Assembly: GCF_040869045.1 (NCBI RefSeq)
Contig: NC_090319.1
Coordinates: 66,746,779 to 66,810,778, forward strand
Origin: Eurosta solidaginis
Taxonomy: Eukaryota; Arthropoda; Insecta; Diptera; Tephritidae
Reading direction: 5' to 3'
DNA length: 64,000 nucleotides
Part shown: positions 12,331 to 24,539 of the stretch, one piece after another
Numbering within the stretch: position 1 is the first letter of the stretch
Layout: each line of letters opens with the position of its first letter
Notes under the pieces: generated by a model
Database searches by the model: none
What the model saw: only the letters and a program-made list of their open reading frames with translations
Told to the model about the DNA's origin: nothing
Position numbers and translations under genes: made by a program

Positions 12331-13136
12331 CACTTACTTAGATTCCAACTCAGTATAAACTTTCGTTGCAATTCTAGGTCTAAGTCAATATAAATCTAAA
12401 CTTTGTCAAATATATACTTTTGATATGCTATTTCCTGTGACATTTCTATAGTCACATGTGAATATTGAACAAGAAGTATGTGTTTTTATCACCAGAAAAC
12501 CACAAAAAAAAAAAACATTTTTTTCAGCCAAGTGTGGGAAACTAAGGCAACTCGATTTAGTCGCTCAGTTTCAACGCCCCTTCCGACAGTTTGCGCAATT
12601 GACATGGTACGATTTGCGAAACTAAAAAAAATTGTACAGAGTTGTCCTATAAATATGAAATGAGAAAAATCATACTAAACACTCACAACAACAACAACTG
12701 CATACAAAGCAAATGCAAGTTGCACGGATGTATATTCAAATGCGCAGGATGTGCGAATAGTAATAAGAATAAATAGAAATCAGCACGTACAACAAAAGGA
12801 TAATGACCGTATGAACGAAATGAATGAACCAATAATAAACGAACGCATCGAAAGAAAACGGAGGAGACCGTTGTCGGTGGGCGACGTTTAGTAATTACAA
12901 GAAGGCGAAAGAAGAGTTATTTGATTTTTGTTGTTTCCAAGGCTTTGTAGACTCTGAGTGGTATTGTGAGTGCGCGGGTTCATGCAAATTTTTTTTGTTG
13001 CAGTGCCACTACAACACACAGTTATATGTATGTACGTACAATATTTTGCAAATCGCTGTTCGCAGGTACAGTAGCTCAAAAATACAATGAGATACCCAAT
13101 ATTTTTGATGTGGGTTGATTTTGGACAAGTAAGAGT
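12331..13136. other. Host-like spacer
   Basis: AT-rich, with an A12-type run near 12507, 'caacaacaacaac' near 12686 and other fly spacer features. No repeat, frame or motif could be named. Confidence 0.35.
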
Positions 13137-13795
13137 TTAACCTGGTACAATATGTAGAACGAAGGTGGTCCAAAGTGACTCGTGTCCACCTAGGTAGGCT
13201 GCTTTCATCTTCTTCAAGGGTTGCAATGTGTTTCCCAATTCTGTGTGGGTTAGGCTCAGGACCGCCTTATGCTTATCTGAATCAAACAGCTGCGTAGGCA
13301 GGTGCCAGATCTCATCATAGTGCTTACGGAGATGATTCCATATACCTCTTGGAGGCCGGGCTAAATCAAGCAGTTGTTTGATTGGGTGTCCCTGTGTGTG
13401 ACAATTTAGCAAATACTGTCTGTTCAGCATTTCGTTATGCTATTTAATGTTGAGCTATTTTGCCTTACTATGCAGTTGATGTTCAGGGGTCATAAGAAGA
13501 TATCCCGTGGCAGTTCCGAGTGCAGCAGTGTGTGTCTTTAATACCAGATGACCATGCTGGGGACGCGTGCTGCCGGCAGGCAAATTGAGGATTTTGATGC
13601 GGCTTTGTACTTTGGATAGAATATCGGAGACATTCGCCTTGAAGGTGAGAGCGTTATCGAACTTTAGCCCTAATATCTTTCGGTGACTGACAGTCGGTAG
13701 CGTAACACCATTGACGTGAACGTGCAATATTTGCATCATCTGTTCCTTCGACGTCGTAAACAGAGCTTCGGTGGATTTGGACGTTGATAGTACCA
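13137..13795 (-). pseudogene. Jockey-type LINE ORF2 fragment (after the RT active site)
   Basis: The minus strand reads STSKSTEALFTTSKEQ, then HVHVNGVTLPTVSHRKILGL and KVQSRIKILNLPAGST (13795-13455). After a frame break comes LNRQYLLNCHTQGHP ... RPPRGIWNHLRKHYDEI (13430-13137). This is the thumb/connection region that follows the RT palm in Jockey-group elements of flies. The palm, endonuclease and C-terminus are absent. The fragment at 39775-40330 overlaps the end of this one and continues to the C-terminus, so the two are different copies of the same family. At least one frameshift or stop near 13440-13455 makes it non-functional. Confidence 0.75.
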
Positions 13796-13964
13796 GACGA
13801 AGTGAAGAAAAAATAAAGACTGGAGAGATAGCTGTTTATTATAGAACCTCATTCGCCTATTGAAATGATAATGCCTCCTTCTGATGAGGGATGCAGCTTT
13901 GATTTGTAGAAATGAAACAGAATTGGGGATAGGACACCCTCTGGCACCTCCCATTTAATTCCCC

Positions 13965-14642
13965 TAGGTTTTGAGCTTTCGTTCGACAGCGTGCTATCAA
14001 TATGTTAGTGAAGTATTAACGGTTTTTTATAGTCGGGTTATGGGCGTGTTATCCATTTTTTATCGACGCGTTATCGAGAGATCGGTTTGTTATAAGTATG
14101 CTAACCGACGAGGTATAAACGAGTTACAGATGTGTTATAAATTATCTGCATAAGTTATCGATTTATTATCGAAAGGCTTTTTTATCAAAGTGTTATAAAC
14201 TTACGTTCGATAACAAAATTCATCTATAAGTTATCATATTATTGATATGTTGTTGAAAAGCTATCGATTTGTTATCAAAAATGATCGAAAACTTACCGAT
14301 TTGTTATCAAAAAGTTATGGATATGTTATTTTTTGATTATCGAAGAGCAATCGAATATCTATCTACAAATTTTCTATTTGTTATCGCAGTGTTATCAATA
14401 ACAACCCGATAACTCGACGATACTAATTCGCTATCGATAAAAAACAATAACTTCTCCGTATCGGTTATTACCGATAGGAAGCCGATCAAGCTCTTCTCAA
14501 AATGCCAGAAACTATTTGCTTCTCGAAAATTTACCTCTGTAGTTGTTTAACTCAACTTTTGGGCGAGCTCCAGTACCAGTACCTCCCTGACATAAACTTG
14601 GATGTTTACACCTTAAATTTCTCGAGTAATTGGTACTCACGC
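13965..14642. repeat. TTATCG repeat block with 3' tail (copy 1)
   Basis: From about 14010 to 14395 the plus strand repeats variants of 'gttatcgatttgttatcgaa' every 20-25 bases. At about 14395-14405 ('gtgttatcaataacaac') the polarity flips to 'cgataac', so the end can fold back. A non-repeat tail follows with 'ttgggcgagctc' (14559-14570) and, 60 bases later, 'ttggtactcacgc' (14630-14642). The same two words with the same spacing follow the block at 58231-59030. This suggests a defined element with a minisatellite body, a hairpin-like turn and a fixed 3' tail. No coding. Superfamily unknown. Confidence 0.65.
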
Positions 14643-14644
14643 TT

Positions 14645-15161
14645 GTTATACTCAGCTGAGCAGAGCTCACAGAGTATATTAATTTGGTTCGCATAACGGT
14701 ACCCCGTAACGGCATAAACTAATCTAGATAGATATAGACTTCTATATATCAAAATGATCTGGTCGAAAAAAGAATTTAATTTAGCCATATCCGTCCGTCC
14801 GTTCGTCCGTCTGTCCGTAAACACGATAACTTAATTAAATTTTGAGGTATCTTAATGAAATTTGGTGTGTAAGTTCCCGGGCACTCATCTCAGATCGCTA
14901 TTTAAAATGAACGAAATCGGACTATAACCACGCCCACTTTTTCGATATCGAAAACCGAAAAAGTGCGATAATTCATTACCAAAGACGGATAAAGCGATGA
15001 AACTTGGTAGGTGGGTTGACCTTATGATGCAGAATATAAAATTTGTAAAATTTTGGACAATGGGCGTGGCACCGCCCACTTTTAAAAGAAGGTGATTTAA
15101 AAGTTTTGCAAGCTGTAATATGTAATGTTTGGTTACACCCTCACTTAGCCTTTCTTCCTTG
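14645..15161 (+). mobile_element. HINE-like element, short internally deleted copy
   Basis: Begins 'ttatactcagctgagcag' directly after the tail of the TTATCG block and runs through CCGTCCGTCC-type repeats and 'cacgcccacttttt'. It ends with 'taatgtttggttacaccc' and 'cttccttg'. It matches the first ~480 bases and the last ~45 bases of the long element at 35229-37694, so about 1.95 kb of interior is missing. The terminal hairpin is partly decayed (gtttgg / cctcac). Confidence 0.65.
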
Positions 15162-15429
15162 TTTTTTTTTAAATATTTTTATTAAAAAAACCTGTTCTAC
15201 TCTAGAAATTGATAAAATCACGAAAATATTGTGCGTCGCCATCTCTGCTAGCATTTACGGCATAGTTACGAAGTCCAATACTACCCACGTGACAAAATAC
15301 GAATATGGTGGCAGGGTTGCCTCTAGAAAGTGATGGCCAAACCTCTAAGTGACTTTCTGTCATATTAAGCGTCTCAACAAAAAATATTTGTAACCCTACA
15401 TAAACAAATTTTTTTTTTAAATTACATTT

Positions 15430-15990
15430 CGCTTGTCACCGATCTTGCTTTCGCAATTTCAAACAGGTGGCAACCATGTGAAGTTTTTCTGAATACACTA
15501 CGGATTCATTCAGTCTATGTGCGGTCCTCACTGACCAGTTCAACTCAACCCCTTAGTTTAAAAGCTTTGAGTACCGTAGAGTACAACATTTCATTTAAAT
15601 CGGTTGAGACCATTACGGATACATATAAGAAAAAATAAATATAATATGCGATATAATTATTGTTAAGTGGCAACCATTTATGACAATTTTTTTTTGAAAA
15701 GCGATGTAAACTCTCAACATCTAAATCAGTTAAGCTGTTCTTAATAGTGTAGCAGATATACAAAGAAATAAATATTGTATGTAATATAGTTATGATTGGG
15801 TGCCAACCATGCTTTAAAATGTTTTATTTTAAATACGCGATAATTTACCTCTCTATTGATAACCATATTTCCATATTTTATTTGATGTTAAAAATTTTCA
15901 AATTGGTGCCAATGTTGAGACAGTTTTGTAAGTGGCAACACTTAGTTAGAATTTTATATCATAATAATAATTATGGTTAGGTGGCAATCT
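15430..15990. repeat. Degenerate tandem repeat with 'gtggcaacc'
   Basis: Two units of about 130 bases (around 15588-15700 and 15722-15830) share 'aaatc(g/a)gtt(g/a)ag', 'gatatac/catataa', 'aaataaatat' and end in 'gtggcaacca' or 'ggtgccaacca'. Further copies of the last phrase occur at about 15465, 15930 and 15980. AT-rich, non-coding. Confidence 0.5.
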
Positions 15991-16854
15991 TTTTATTTTC
16001 GCTTCCTCTTCCTTTCTCCTGTCTTTCTTCTCAAAACTCTTCAATGCCAAATAGTGTTAGAACCATAGCGTTCCGAATTAGTATCCAGAAAATTGCTGCT
16101 CTTTTTCGTAACATTCTCTTACAGCTTCGGTTAGCGTTTTTGCTGTTAAAACTAAAAATTCAGATGAAAAACTTTTGACTTTTCCATTTTGATGGTGAGT
16201 GACTGTACGTTCGTATTGCTTTGTAAATAAATGTGTGCGAAATATCACGAAATTCCCGGAATTTTTCGCAAACGATGTCGTATATGCGGGCGCCTGTAAG
16301 GGGTGGAAGTACAATACCAACAACGCAAAAACACATTTATGCAGAAATATATGAATACATACTAATATCCCAGTCAACCAAATGTATAGCGCTCCCAGGT
16401 AGGAATTAAAGCGACTCTATCTTTATGTTTTGATTTTATGTCGCCAAATATACGTTAGATTAGGTTGAGAAGGCGTGCATGTGAGGGTCCCCCACTTCTA
16501 TGTAGGGACATTTTTATCGATTATCAATGGTCGTTTGGTTTGCAGTCCTGGACGGATGAGCCTTGGACGTGTGATGACACCCGTAAATATTCTCTGTGAT
16601 TTGAAATAACTTTGGTGGTTTAAAGGAGTTGTTCTCTTCGTTTTTTTGCATCCAATTTTATCCAATTTTACTGGTGGACTTATCATCAAATTCATTTCCT
16701 TAGGTATGCACGCCGGCAAGTTAGATTATAATGTTCTTAAAACAATGTTTTTTGTTTTTATTTTTAAAACGATGTGGCTCTCAACTCTCCTGTAGGAGTC
16801 TAGCTGCTCTCCCTTTGGCAGAGATCGTCGCTTTTAATTCACTGCAAGAATCGC
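15991..16854. other. Unrecognised spacer
   Basis: AT-rich with pyrimidine runs. Frames on either strand below 100 codons show no domain. No inverted or direct repeats were found beyond chance. Confidence 0.3.
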
Positions 16855-17300
16855 TTACTTACTTATTGGTGCTTAACCGGTTATGGCCGCGAGGCTTGTT
16901 GATGCTTTTCATTGGAGTGTGGTTTGGTGTGGCGGGTCCCAAGCCCACCGCACAACCCGCTCAGCGGGGGTGGAAATATTATTGCACGTTTATATAGCGA
17001 GCCGCTTGATCCAAGACAGACGCCCGCTTGCAGCCGCACGTTGTGGTGGACAGACGCTGCTGATGAAAGATCCCCTGGCTAGGCCTTACACCGATTATGT
17101 CAGAGTGGCCTAGTCAGATCGTCGCCTTCTCACATTAGCTCACCACTAAACGGATGTTTAGTGGCTACCCGGGGTATACTTGGCCGTAAGCGACCGGAAG
17201 TAGTGAGCTGCTTGAACCGCATGCAAAAGAATCGCTCTGGCCGTTCCCAGGTGAATGGCGATCAGCAGCTTTCCCCACTTTCGTGGAGTTCTACACACGG
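16855..17300. repeat. Moderately GC-rich interspersed repeat with hairpin
   Basis: Composition rises sharply against the AT-rich flanks. The stretch starts with 'cttacttacttattggtgct', similar to but distinct from the RTE tail at 58628 and 61400. A perfect hairpin lies at 17143-17164: 'ccactaaac', loop GGAT, 'gtttagtgg'. No second copy is in the window, so calling it a repeat rests on composition, its sharp limits and recollection of similar fly repeats. No frame stands out. Confidence 0.35.
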
Positions 17301-18754
17301 CTCCACCCTCCAAGAATCAGGAAGTCTGTAAAACTGGTTGTCTCGCAAGTGCTTCGTGTACAGCCCAGCTCCAATTCCCAATTCCATATCAATCCATATA
17401 TCTTATCTCCTGAGTATCGAGCAATTGACAGTTTTGTACTTACCACGAATGATATACGGCGACACTCACCTATACCTACCTTCAGAAGGCCTCCTTGCAG
17501 GTATAATACGCTGCCATAGCTTTCTGTGATCTTAAGATCAAGATTATAATCGAGCATTATGACATAATATTTGAGTTCAGAAGAGAAATTTATCGTTGTG
17601 CCGTTCAGTTTCAATAAGCTGAAGGAATGAATCTTTGTTTCTTTTATGAAGCGGATAAGCCCCCATGTTTTAGAACTCACCCTTCACTTTTTTGGCCCTG
17701 ATTGATAGAGGCTCGACAGCGCTGCTCTAGATTAGAATCGAATAAAAGAGGGATGAAGTACGAAGCGTTTTGAGTTATTTGAGATAAAAACATATCAAGA
17801 AATCGTAGTCCCAAAGATACACTTTACATTGTCCGTTTTTGGGACTCTCTTCGAAACCATCTCCTTCGATATCTTAAAGCTTCCCTATGGTTGCCTGGGT
17901 TGCACATTCATTCAAAGCTTATATGTCTATCGGAGACATGATGCTGCACATTTCAGCTGACTTTGGCCCAGTCAAAGTCATACTAAATACAATGTGCCAC
18001 CGCGGCGAATACTTTTCCTGCAGCATGTTGCAATTATTTTGCTACGATGCTACGATTTATTTCGATTTTTTATTTTTGCATGACGACATAAGATGGGTTG
18101 GCATTTTAAGTAAGTATGAAATAATCTCGGCGAGTCCGCAGACGGTACCATTGCAATGTGCGTCTGTATGTGTGTATGTAGGTACAATCAGGATGTAGGC
18201 AGTTAGACAGCGAAGCGCTTGGAGGATTGGCATTGCAACCGAATCAAATGCAAAGAAATTACTATTTGCCTTTGATTGTTTTTTTTACCTTAAATGCAAA
18301 ATAAGAAACAGCGGAATTAGCTGAGGCGTGATTTTGCTCCGTTGAATGGAGGGTTCGCATTCTCACCCTTTGTTGACTAGACGGTTCACAGTAAGGAATC
18401 AAACAATTTTAATTGAATTTACAATGAGTATTGTTTTATTAAGGAGACCGGTGTTAAAAATTGGGAATATTTGTTCATTCGTATGGAAGCCGGATTCGAA
18501 ACTTCCAAAAGCGGGCGGTACTGACAGATAGTGAACGGCGGTATACCTAGGTAGGCTACCTGTCTACAAACAATAGGCTGCCGTGGACCAAGAGAGGCAG
18601 TTGAAGAGAGGTTGCTTTAAAAAGTTGCATGCAACACAAGAGCTTCAGGCGAGCAGAAGACGCGTGTTAACATAGAGCGAATGCAACCTTCAAAAGAACA
18701 ACCACCTGTGATGTACTACTTCCTACCATACGGGTTTTTGTCACCGAGCGCGTG
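17301..18754. other. Unrecognised stretch
   Basis: Overlapping frames on both strands at 17283-17680 (up to 129 codons) and 17887-18198 (103 codons) carry no recognisable domain. 18100-18300 has fly-spacer features. Nothing else was seen. Confidence 0.3.
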
Positions 18755-19142
18755 TCAACTGTATCTTCTTCTCCATCATTGATGAAGTAGGTAAGGCTTA
18801 TGCGACTTTAGCCCTTACTGTTGTTGTGCGCTCGCCTACCCGCTTAGGGTAGGAATATTTAACTCTCCACAAGCTCTGCGCGATGTAGATCACTCATCAC
18901 ACGCTTTGTAGAACCCTTCTTCCCAACGGGCCACCTGGTTCAGTTAGTTTCTGGAGCATTATCTTTGGACAGGATCTTGCTCAGTTTTGAGGCCTCGCGT
19001 ATATTATCCAGTAAGAGAAGGAGGTTTAGTTAGCATTTCCTACTGTTTTATTATGGCTCTTGAGCGCAGCTCTGTTTGGCTCACTCTTTGTTAAATTAAC
19101 AGCAATTTTGTTGTGTTTCCTACGTCTGTCCTAAACTTCCGT
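18755..19142. repeat. Segment A, first copy of a 388-bp direct duplication
   Basis: Runs from 'tcaactgtatcttctt' to 'ctgtcctaaacttcc.tct' and is matched throughout by 19542-19929 with scattered substitutions and small indels. On the minus strand both copies can read RKFRTDV, but no family could be named. It ends exactly where the SINE-like element begins. Confidence 0.75.
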
Positions 19143-19540
19143 CTGTTGGTGTTGTTGATGTAGCGATAAGGACACTCCCCGAAGGCCTTGGGGAGTGTTA
19201 TCGATGTTGATGGTCCTTTGCCGGATGCAGATCCGGTAAGTTCCGGTAACAAGCACCATAAAGGTGCCAGCCCGACCTCCTCGCGAACTATTTGGTATGA
19301 CAACATGCAACCTTCTAGGCCATACCGCCCTCCCACCCCCTAGATCCATCAGGAGTTCGGGTGCGCTAGAGCCTCGGCTGTTAATGAAACAGGATTCGCC
19401 ACGGGTCGGTGAGGTTGATAATTGCGTTGGAAAAGCTATATATTGCGCTGGCAACCCCTTGAATCAATTTGGTATTTTAATCGCCTCTTACGATAGGCAT
19501 ACCTACCGCGGGTATATTCTAAGCCCCCTAACCCGCTGGG
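19143..19540 (-). mobile_element. Hairpin-tailed SINE-like element, near full length
   Basis: Read on the minus strand it starts 'cccagcgggttagggggctt', passes 'atacccgcggtaggtat', 'gccagcgcaatatatagc' and 'catccggcaaagg', and ends with a hairpin followed by a CAACAA-type tail. Related copies are at 1015-1130, 32455-32702 and 50690-50905. No reading frame is conserved among them. It is probably a non-coding retroelement or the 3' part of a LINE mobilised by a LINE enzyme. No convincing pol III promoter boxes were seen. Confidence 0.6.
19172..19198 (-). other. Conserved 3' hairpin of the SINE-like family
   Basis: The stem 'acactcccc' pairs perfectly with 'ggggagtgt' around a nine-base loop. 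The copy at 50845-50871 has a C-to-A change in the stem that is balanced by a G-to-T change on the partner strand. This supports an RNA hairpin that is kept for function, probably recognition by reverse transcriptase. Confidence 0.65.
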
Positions 19541-19541
19541 C

Positions 19542-19929
19542 TCAACTGTATCTTCTTTTCCAGCATTGAGGAAGTATGCAAGTTATACGACTTTAGTCCT
19601 TGCTGCTGTTGTGCGCTCGCCTACCCGCTTTGGGTAGGAATATTTAACTTTCCAAAAGCTCTGCGCGATGTAGGTCGCTCATCACTCGCTTTGTAGACCC
19701 TTCTCCCTAGCGCGCCATTGGTTCACCTAGTTTCTGGAGAATTACCTTTGGACAGGATCTTGCTCAGATTTGAGGGCTCGCGGATATTATCCAGTAAGAG
19801 AAGGAGGTTTTGTTAGCATTTCCTACTGTTTTATTATGACTCTTGAGCGCAGCTCTGTATGGCTCTCACTCTTTGTTAAACTAACAGCAATTTTGTATGC
19901 GTTTTCTACGTCTGTCCTAAACTTCCTTC
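19542..19929. repeat. Segment A, second copy of the 388-bp direct duplication
   Basis: Begins directly after the SINE-like element and mirrors 18755-19142. The two copies differ at many scattered positions, so the duplication is not recent. Confidence 0.75.
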
Positions 19930-21755
19930 TCGTGCCACCAAATAGGATATTTTTCTTGGGAATACTAACAGGACCTGCTCCAGTTTGCCCAGCCTCATCC
20001 AGCTTTTGTCGGCTGGTGATGACAGTGTTTGACTCTCTGAACTTTATCGAATGCGTTGCAACGCGTTGTAAGACCAACCGAAACAGTACAGTATGTCGAA
20101 AAATAGCCTGAAGGGGCCTGTTGAGGAGGCTTTATCAGAAACCCACTAGTTTTCTACAAACTGCTCCGTTTTCCGTTGGTAGAGTGAGGCCAAACACCTC
20201 CTTACCGCTTTGAAACCTGTCTGAACTGGGGGAAGGTGAAATTTGGCATAATTCCCTTTAATGCATAAATTAAAATTACAGCTTAAGAAGTAGAAGGTAC
20301 ATCTTTTGTGCTCCTCAAGATAAAACTTTTTTTGAGGTTGGTAGCTGAAGCCGACCTCTCGTGTGTCACTGTCTGCTAGTAATTGCATCATATGAATACT
20401 TTTTCACCTCTTTGGAATAAAATTCATGATATTGGCTTACCTACCCCTACTCCGTACAACATATCCAGAGCTCTTGGATGTTTGTGTCTTTCTTTGCTGG
20501 AAATATATCCTCCTAGCTCAGAAGTATTCAACCCAGTAAAAATTTGCATTAAAATGAACCACCACCGAAAAAGCTGGGAACCTGCTTCTGCTTTTTGTGT
20601 TGACGATCCGCCTTAATGTAGTTGCATTGTTTGCAAGTACCTAGTTCTCATATTCATTTATATACATTGTATGAGCTTGTGTGATGTATTGCATATGAGC
20701 AAAAACAATCTAAATCTCAAAAGTTATGTGCCAGTTCAGTTCGTATAAAAATAGAAGTATCCTTAGACACTCGCCTGTCATTCCAGACGTAAAAGTGAAA
20801 AACTTGTACAGAGTGAATGAAAAGAAAACTCCACACTGCGAAGATTCGGCGGCTGCAGCTCCCTGCGAAGCCGCAGCGCCGATTGTAACAATCAAGAGTA
20901 GAGACAAGGCTAAGACGGGATGGAGGAAAAATTACATTACTCTAAATGGTAGTGGCAGATCAAGAAAGGCTAAAAAATTACAGATAACTTCTCAAACGAA
21001 CCTTATGTACAGCAACAGAGATAAAAAACATAGACGTAAATTCTAAACCAATTTGGAGCGTACATACAAAGAGCCAATGCATCGGACGATTGCTCCGTTT
21101 CGCCCAAGTTTTATCACCCGTTTCGCTTTCGGAGATTCTGTACTACAATAGATAAGGTGTACTCCCCCTTGGAATACCTGTTGTTGAGTCGAGTCTCGAA
21201 GCGGTCGAAGTTTAACGAATGCTCCGACGCACATGACTCACCTCTTAGCAAAGCCCCGCACTACCCGGGTAGGTGTAGCAATCGTTAATCAATAACCAGT
21301 CAGCAGATGCTTTTCCTGGGATGTGATGCATAATGGCAAATAATATATGTTCATACAATAAGAGTAAATATCCTTCTTTTCTTATACTGTGTTCAGAGAG
21401 CTTCTCAGAAACGGAAAAAAGGCAACTAACTCCCATGGTCTTGTAGTAAAAAATCGCTCTAGAGATTGTCCTGTCATTGATCATTGATATAGACTGGGAG
21501 AGAGAGATTATTCCGTCGCATAAAAACCCAAGACAAACATTTGGAGCAGCCCATACGACAGTGTATGTATTCTACTGACTCTGGACTTGTAGCAAAAAGA
21601 CACCCATTCAAATTTCAAGCAATACGAGTATGGTACTATTGAGTTTAACCTCTAGAAAAAAGGTACTCTGAAGTACAAACAAACAAAAGGTCTGCCGAAG
21701 TACTCAACCCAATCAAGTTTGACACCAACTCCTACTCAAGGAATCATGGACGATG
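19930..21755. other. Unrecognised stretch
   Basis: A minus-strand frame at 19823-20077 continues the segment A frame but has no nameable domain. A plus-strand frame at 20726-21046 (106 codons) is Lys/Arg-rich with an Ala-rich middle (DSAAAAPCEAAAP) and might be remnant gag/ORF1 or chance. No other structure was seen. Confidence 0.3.
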
Positions 21756-21870
21756 CGGAGAAAAAATGATATGGCTCATGGAGTGTTCGAGCGAAAGGCT
21801 CTCCGTAAGATTTATGGTATTGTCCGTGATGCCGGCGGCGAGTATCGAAAGAGGTATTTGTTGTTACTGT
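21756..21870 (+). pseudogene. RTE-type LINE ORF2 fragment
   Basis: 21792-21868 reads VFERKALRKIYGIVRDAGGE, then YRKRYLL, a signature found between the palm and the C-terminus of RTE-like reverse transcriptases of insects. A frame break just upstream separates it from a preceding TMDDAE. About 40 residues survive. It is probably the same superfamily as the C-terminal RTE tails at 58628-58756 and 61400-61607, though these do not overlap it. Confidence 0.6.
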
Positions 21871-24539
21871 AGCAGTATAATGATGATCCTGAAGCTAGTC
21901 CAATGAATAAAAGCCCAAACTGTTCGCTAACTAGAACGTGTCATGTGAGTGGACAAAGCCGCTCCCGTCAAGAAATTTTTTCAACCGACACCCGCATCTG
22001 TAAGCAGAGGAAGGGGTGACGGAGGTCTCTGATTTTGAAGAGGTTGGTGAAGAGAGTTTTGACCTGCCTTTGTGCTCCCAATTGGCAGTTATCACGAAAC
22101 AGGGGTAGCTTTCGTGATTTGTTTAAAAAGGAATTGGCTTCGACCACTACCTAAGAGTAATTTTCACGAGTAACGGGCCCCAATGAGGGAAGGAAAAGAT
22201 CCATACGCCTTACGAAGATAATTTCAGAGTCGTTAGTGAGCCTTTTTAGGTACCTTAATGAACACTGTGGAAAAGTCCATTGTACCTGGTATGAAAGAAA
22301 TCGAGAGAGCAATGCGAACACTGATGAGCTGGGACACAAGGGCTCAGCAGAAAGAGATGACGAGAGAACTATCGTGAATTAGGCTACCTAGTGGCTAAGG
22401 GGGGAAACTGCAGTGAAAGAGACGACTGAAAGTCTTTTGAGCAGGTGCAGAGCCTACATAGGCCTGTATTACGGCATCAACACGGCCTTTTAATAGCAAA
22501 TTGAGCGACCTGGATCGCACCGATTCCATCTATTTCCCTACCTAGTTCGATGTAACCGCCAGCGGGTTGAGTCGCCAGATTAATTCTAACCAGACTACTT
22601 CCATGCACGCCTCTCAACTTTTTGACATTACAAGCCTAGTGTGCACCACCAGACCTGTACCTCTCAGAGGTGAATGTGCTTGACGACTATATTATGCAGC
22701 AAATGTGCTACCATTGGAAAGAACACCTAGCTTTCGTTAATATCCCACGACAGCAAGACGTGGAAACCGAAACTATTGCCTATACGAGTACTTGCTTTAA
22801 CCTTCCATGATATCAAGTTATTAAGTATAATCCGCTATCATACAGTAAGAGCGGTAGTCCCTCTATTGAGATTAATGAAGGAGTTAAATGAACTACTCTT
22901 ATTATAATTGGGTTGACAACCACTCCACTAAAATCGGAGTGCTTAGTCATAGTATTCCTGCAGAACGTTACGTAAGTAGAGTACCCAAAAACTTCCAATG
23001 ACAAGGGTTTCGCAGTGTACTTTGGCAGCGCCTACTGTTAATGATTTGAGCTATGAGATTTCTTTCGTTAGCTTTTGCATGCGGTGGTAATTCGCAACCG
23101 GCTTATGAAATATTTTGATGGCATAGCTTAGGTTTATTATACCAAATAGATTGTGCCTGTTTAAATAACCTGGGAGGGCAACTACTGATTACCACGTCTG
23201 CCTCACCATATCTGATTGTTCTAACCATAAAGATCTTAACTACGTTTGTGATGACGGACATCTGTCGGTATTAAGGTGATATTCAGACATCACGAGGAGA
23301 CATCACGTGGCAGTTTTAGGAGTTATGTACTTTGACAGGAATGCAGATGTGTTAGCCTAGGTCAGCGTCTTCCAAACCACAGTCACCCTTCTCATTTTAT
23401 GTATTATTATGTATTATGTATTAGCTCTTCGTGAGCATAGCAGTCATTGAACTGATTCCATTGAGTTGGGAATGCATCTCATCGCTTTTGATAACTCTTC
23501 ATCTTCTTCTTAATAGAAGTTATATATGACTTAAGTTAGGGCCAAAGTTGGTGTGGTATACATATACTCAACCTATCAACTTATCGGTGAATATGTTAGA
23601 GATGAGGGAGAATTATCTATGAACACCAGCAAAACTGCAGATCTGGGGTGAGAGTCTTGCTAGTTATGAGCTAGGAAAAATCTGTTGCTCTATGGGCTTT
23701 CGACAAATATATAAAGCATGGTTCAATAAACGTACATGAGACGAAGTTATGCACAGGAATTTATTGAACAGCAAATCAGCAACAACAGAAACAACCATAA
23801 TCTACACCAATGCACTGTGTGGCAAAAAAGTAAATTTAATTCTTTTTTTTTATAAAATCCAGTTTTAATGTTTACTTCTGCATGCACTTGTGTCCTCCGT
23901 ATTAAATAACAACCAGCACGACATAAACGTGCTAGCTTCAAGGCAATGCGAACATCCATGAGGGGGAGCGAAATGGTTTGTCGGAGCATCAAATGGGGCG
24001 AGTGAATTAACAACTACAACGTTTAGTAAAAACTCCGCTTTAGCATCGCAGGGAAAGAGGTAGTACAACTTGCATCATTATTTGACTGTTTTTCCTTTCG
24101 CAGCTTGTTGTTGGTAGCTCACTTATAATTGACAGACAAAACGGGAAGACGATGAATTTCACAGTCTGCAATGTTTTGCGTGAAGTTGCCAGATGCGTTT
24201 TGAAACAAAGAAATCATAAATACAGGAACCATATAAATGAAGCATATCAAAGGCTGAGTGGAAGATCACACTATCTGCGGAGTTTTACCCTTCTTCAACA
24301 TATTTTTGAAAACACGACTAAGTATTAGAACTTAATTAAAGAATGCGCATCCTCCGAATCTTTTTTAACGCCTTGTCTCAGAGTTTTATTGAATAACGTC
24401 CTAAATATAAACAAACTCTGAAATAGGGCGTTCTTCTTCGAACTGAATGCAAAAATAATTGCGTAGTCATCCTTGGTCTAAAGAGAATGATTTTAAGTAA
24501 GCTTGGCTTTCTACTCGGGCCCAATGTACATCGAAGCCA
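21871..24539. other. Unrecognised stretch
   Basis: Balanced composition to about 23700, then more AT-rich. No frame above 90 codons. 'tcttgct' and 'ttgaa' words give no repeat structure. Some of the sequence is probably old transposon DNA decayed beyond recognition by eye. Confidence 0.3.

Noticed and set aside
20726..21046. 106-codon basic frame with Ala-rich middle
   Set aside because: Could be gag or ORF1 remains, but no zinc knuckle or neighbouring retrotransposon part supports it.
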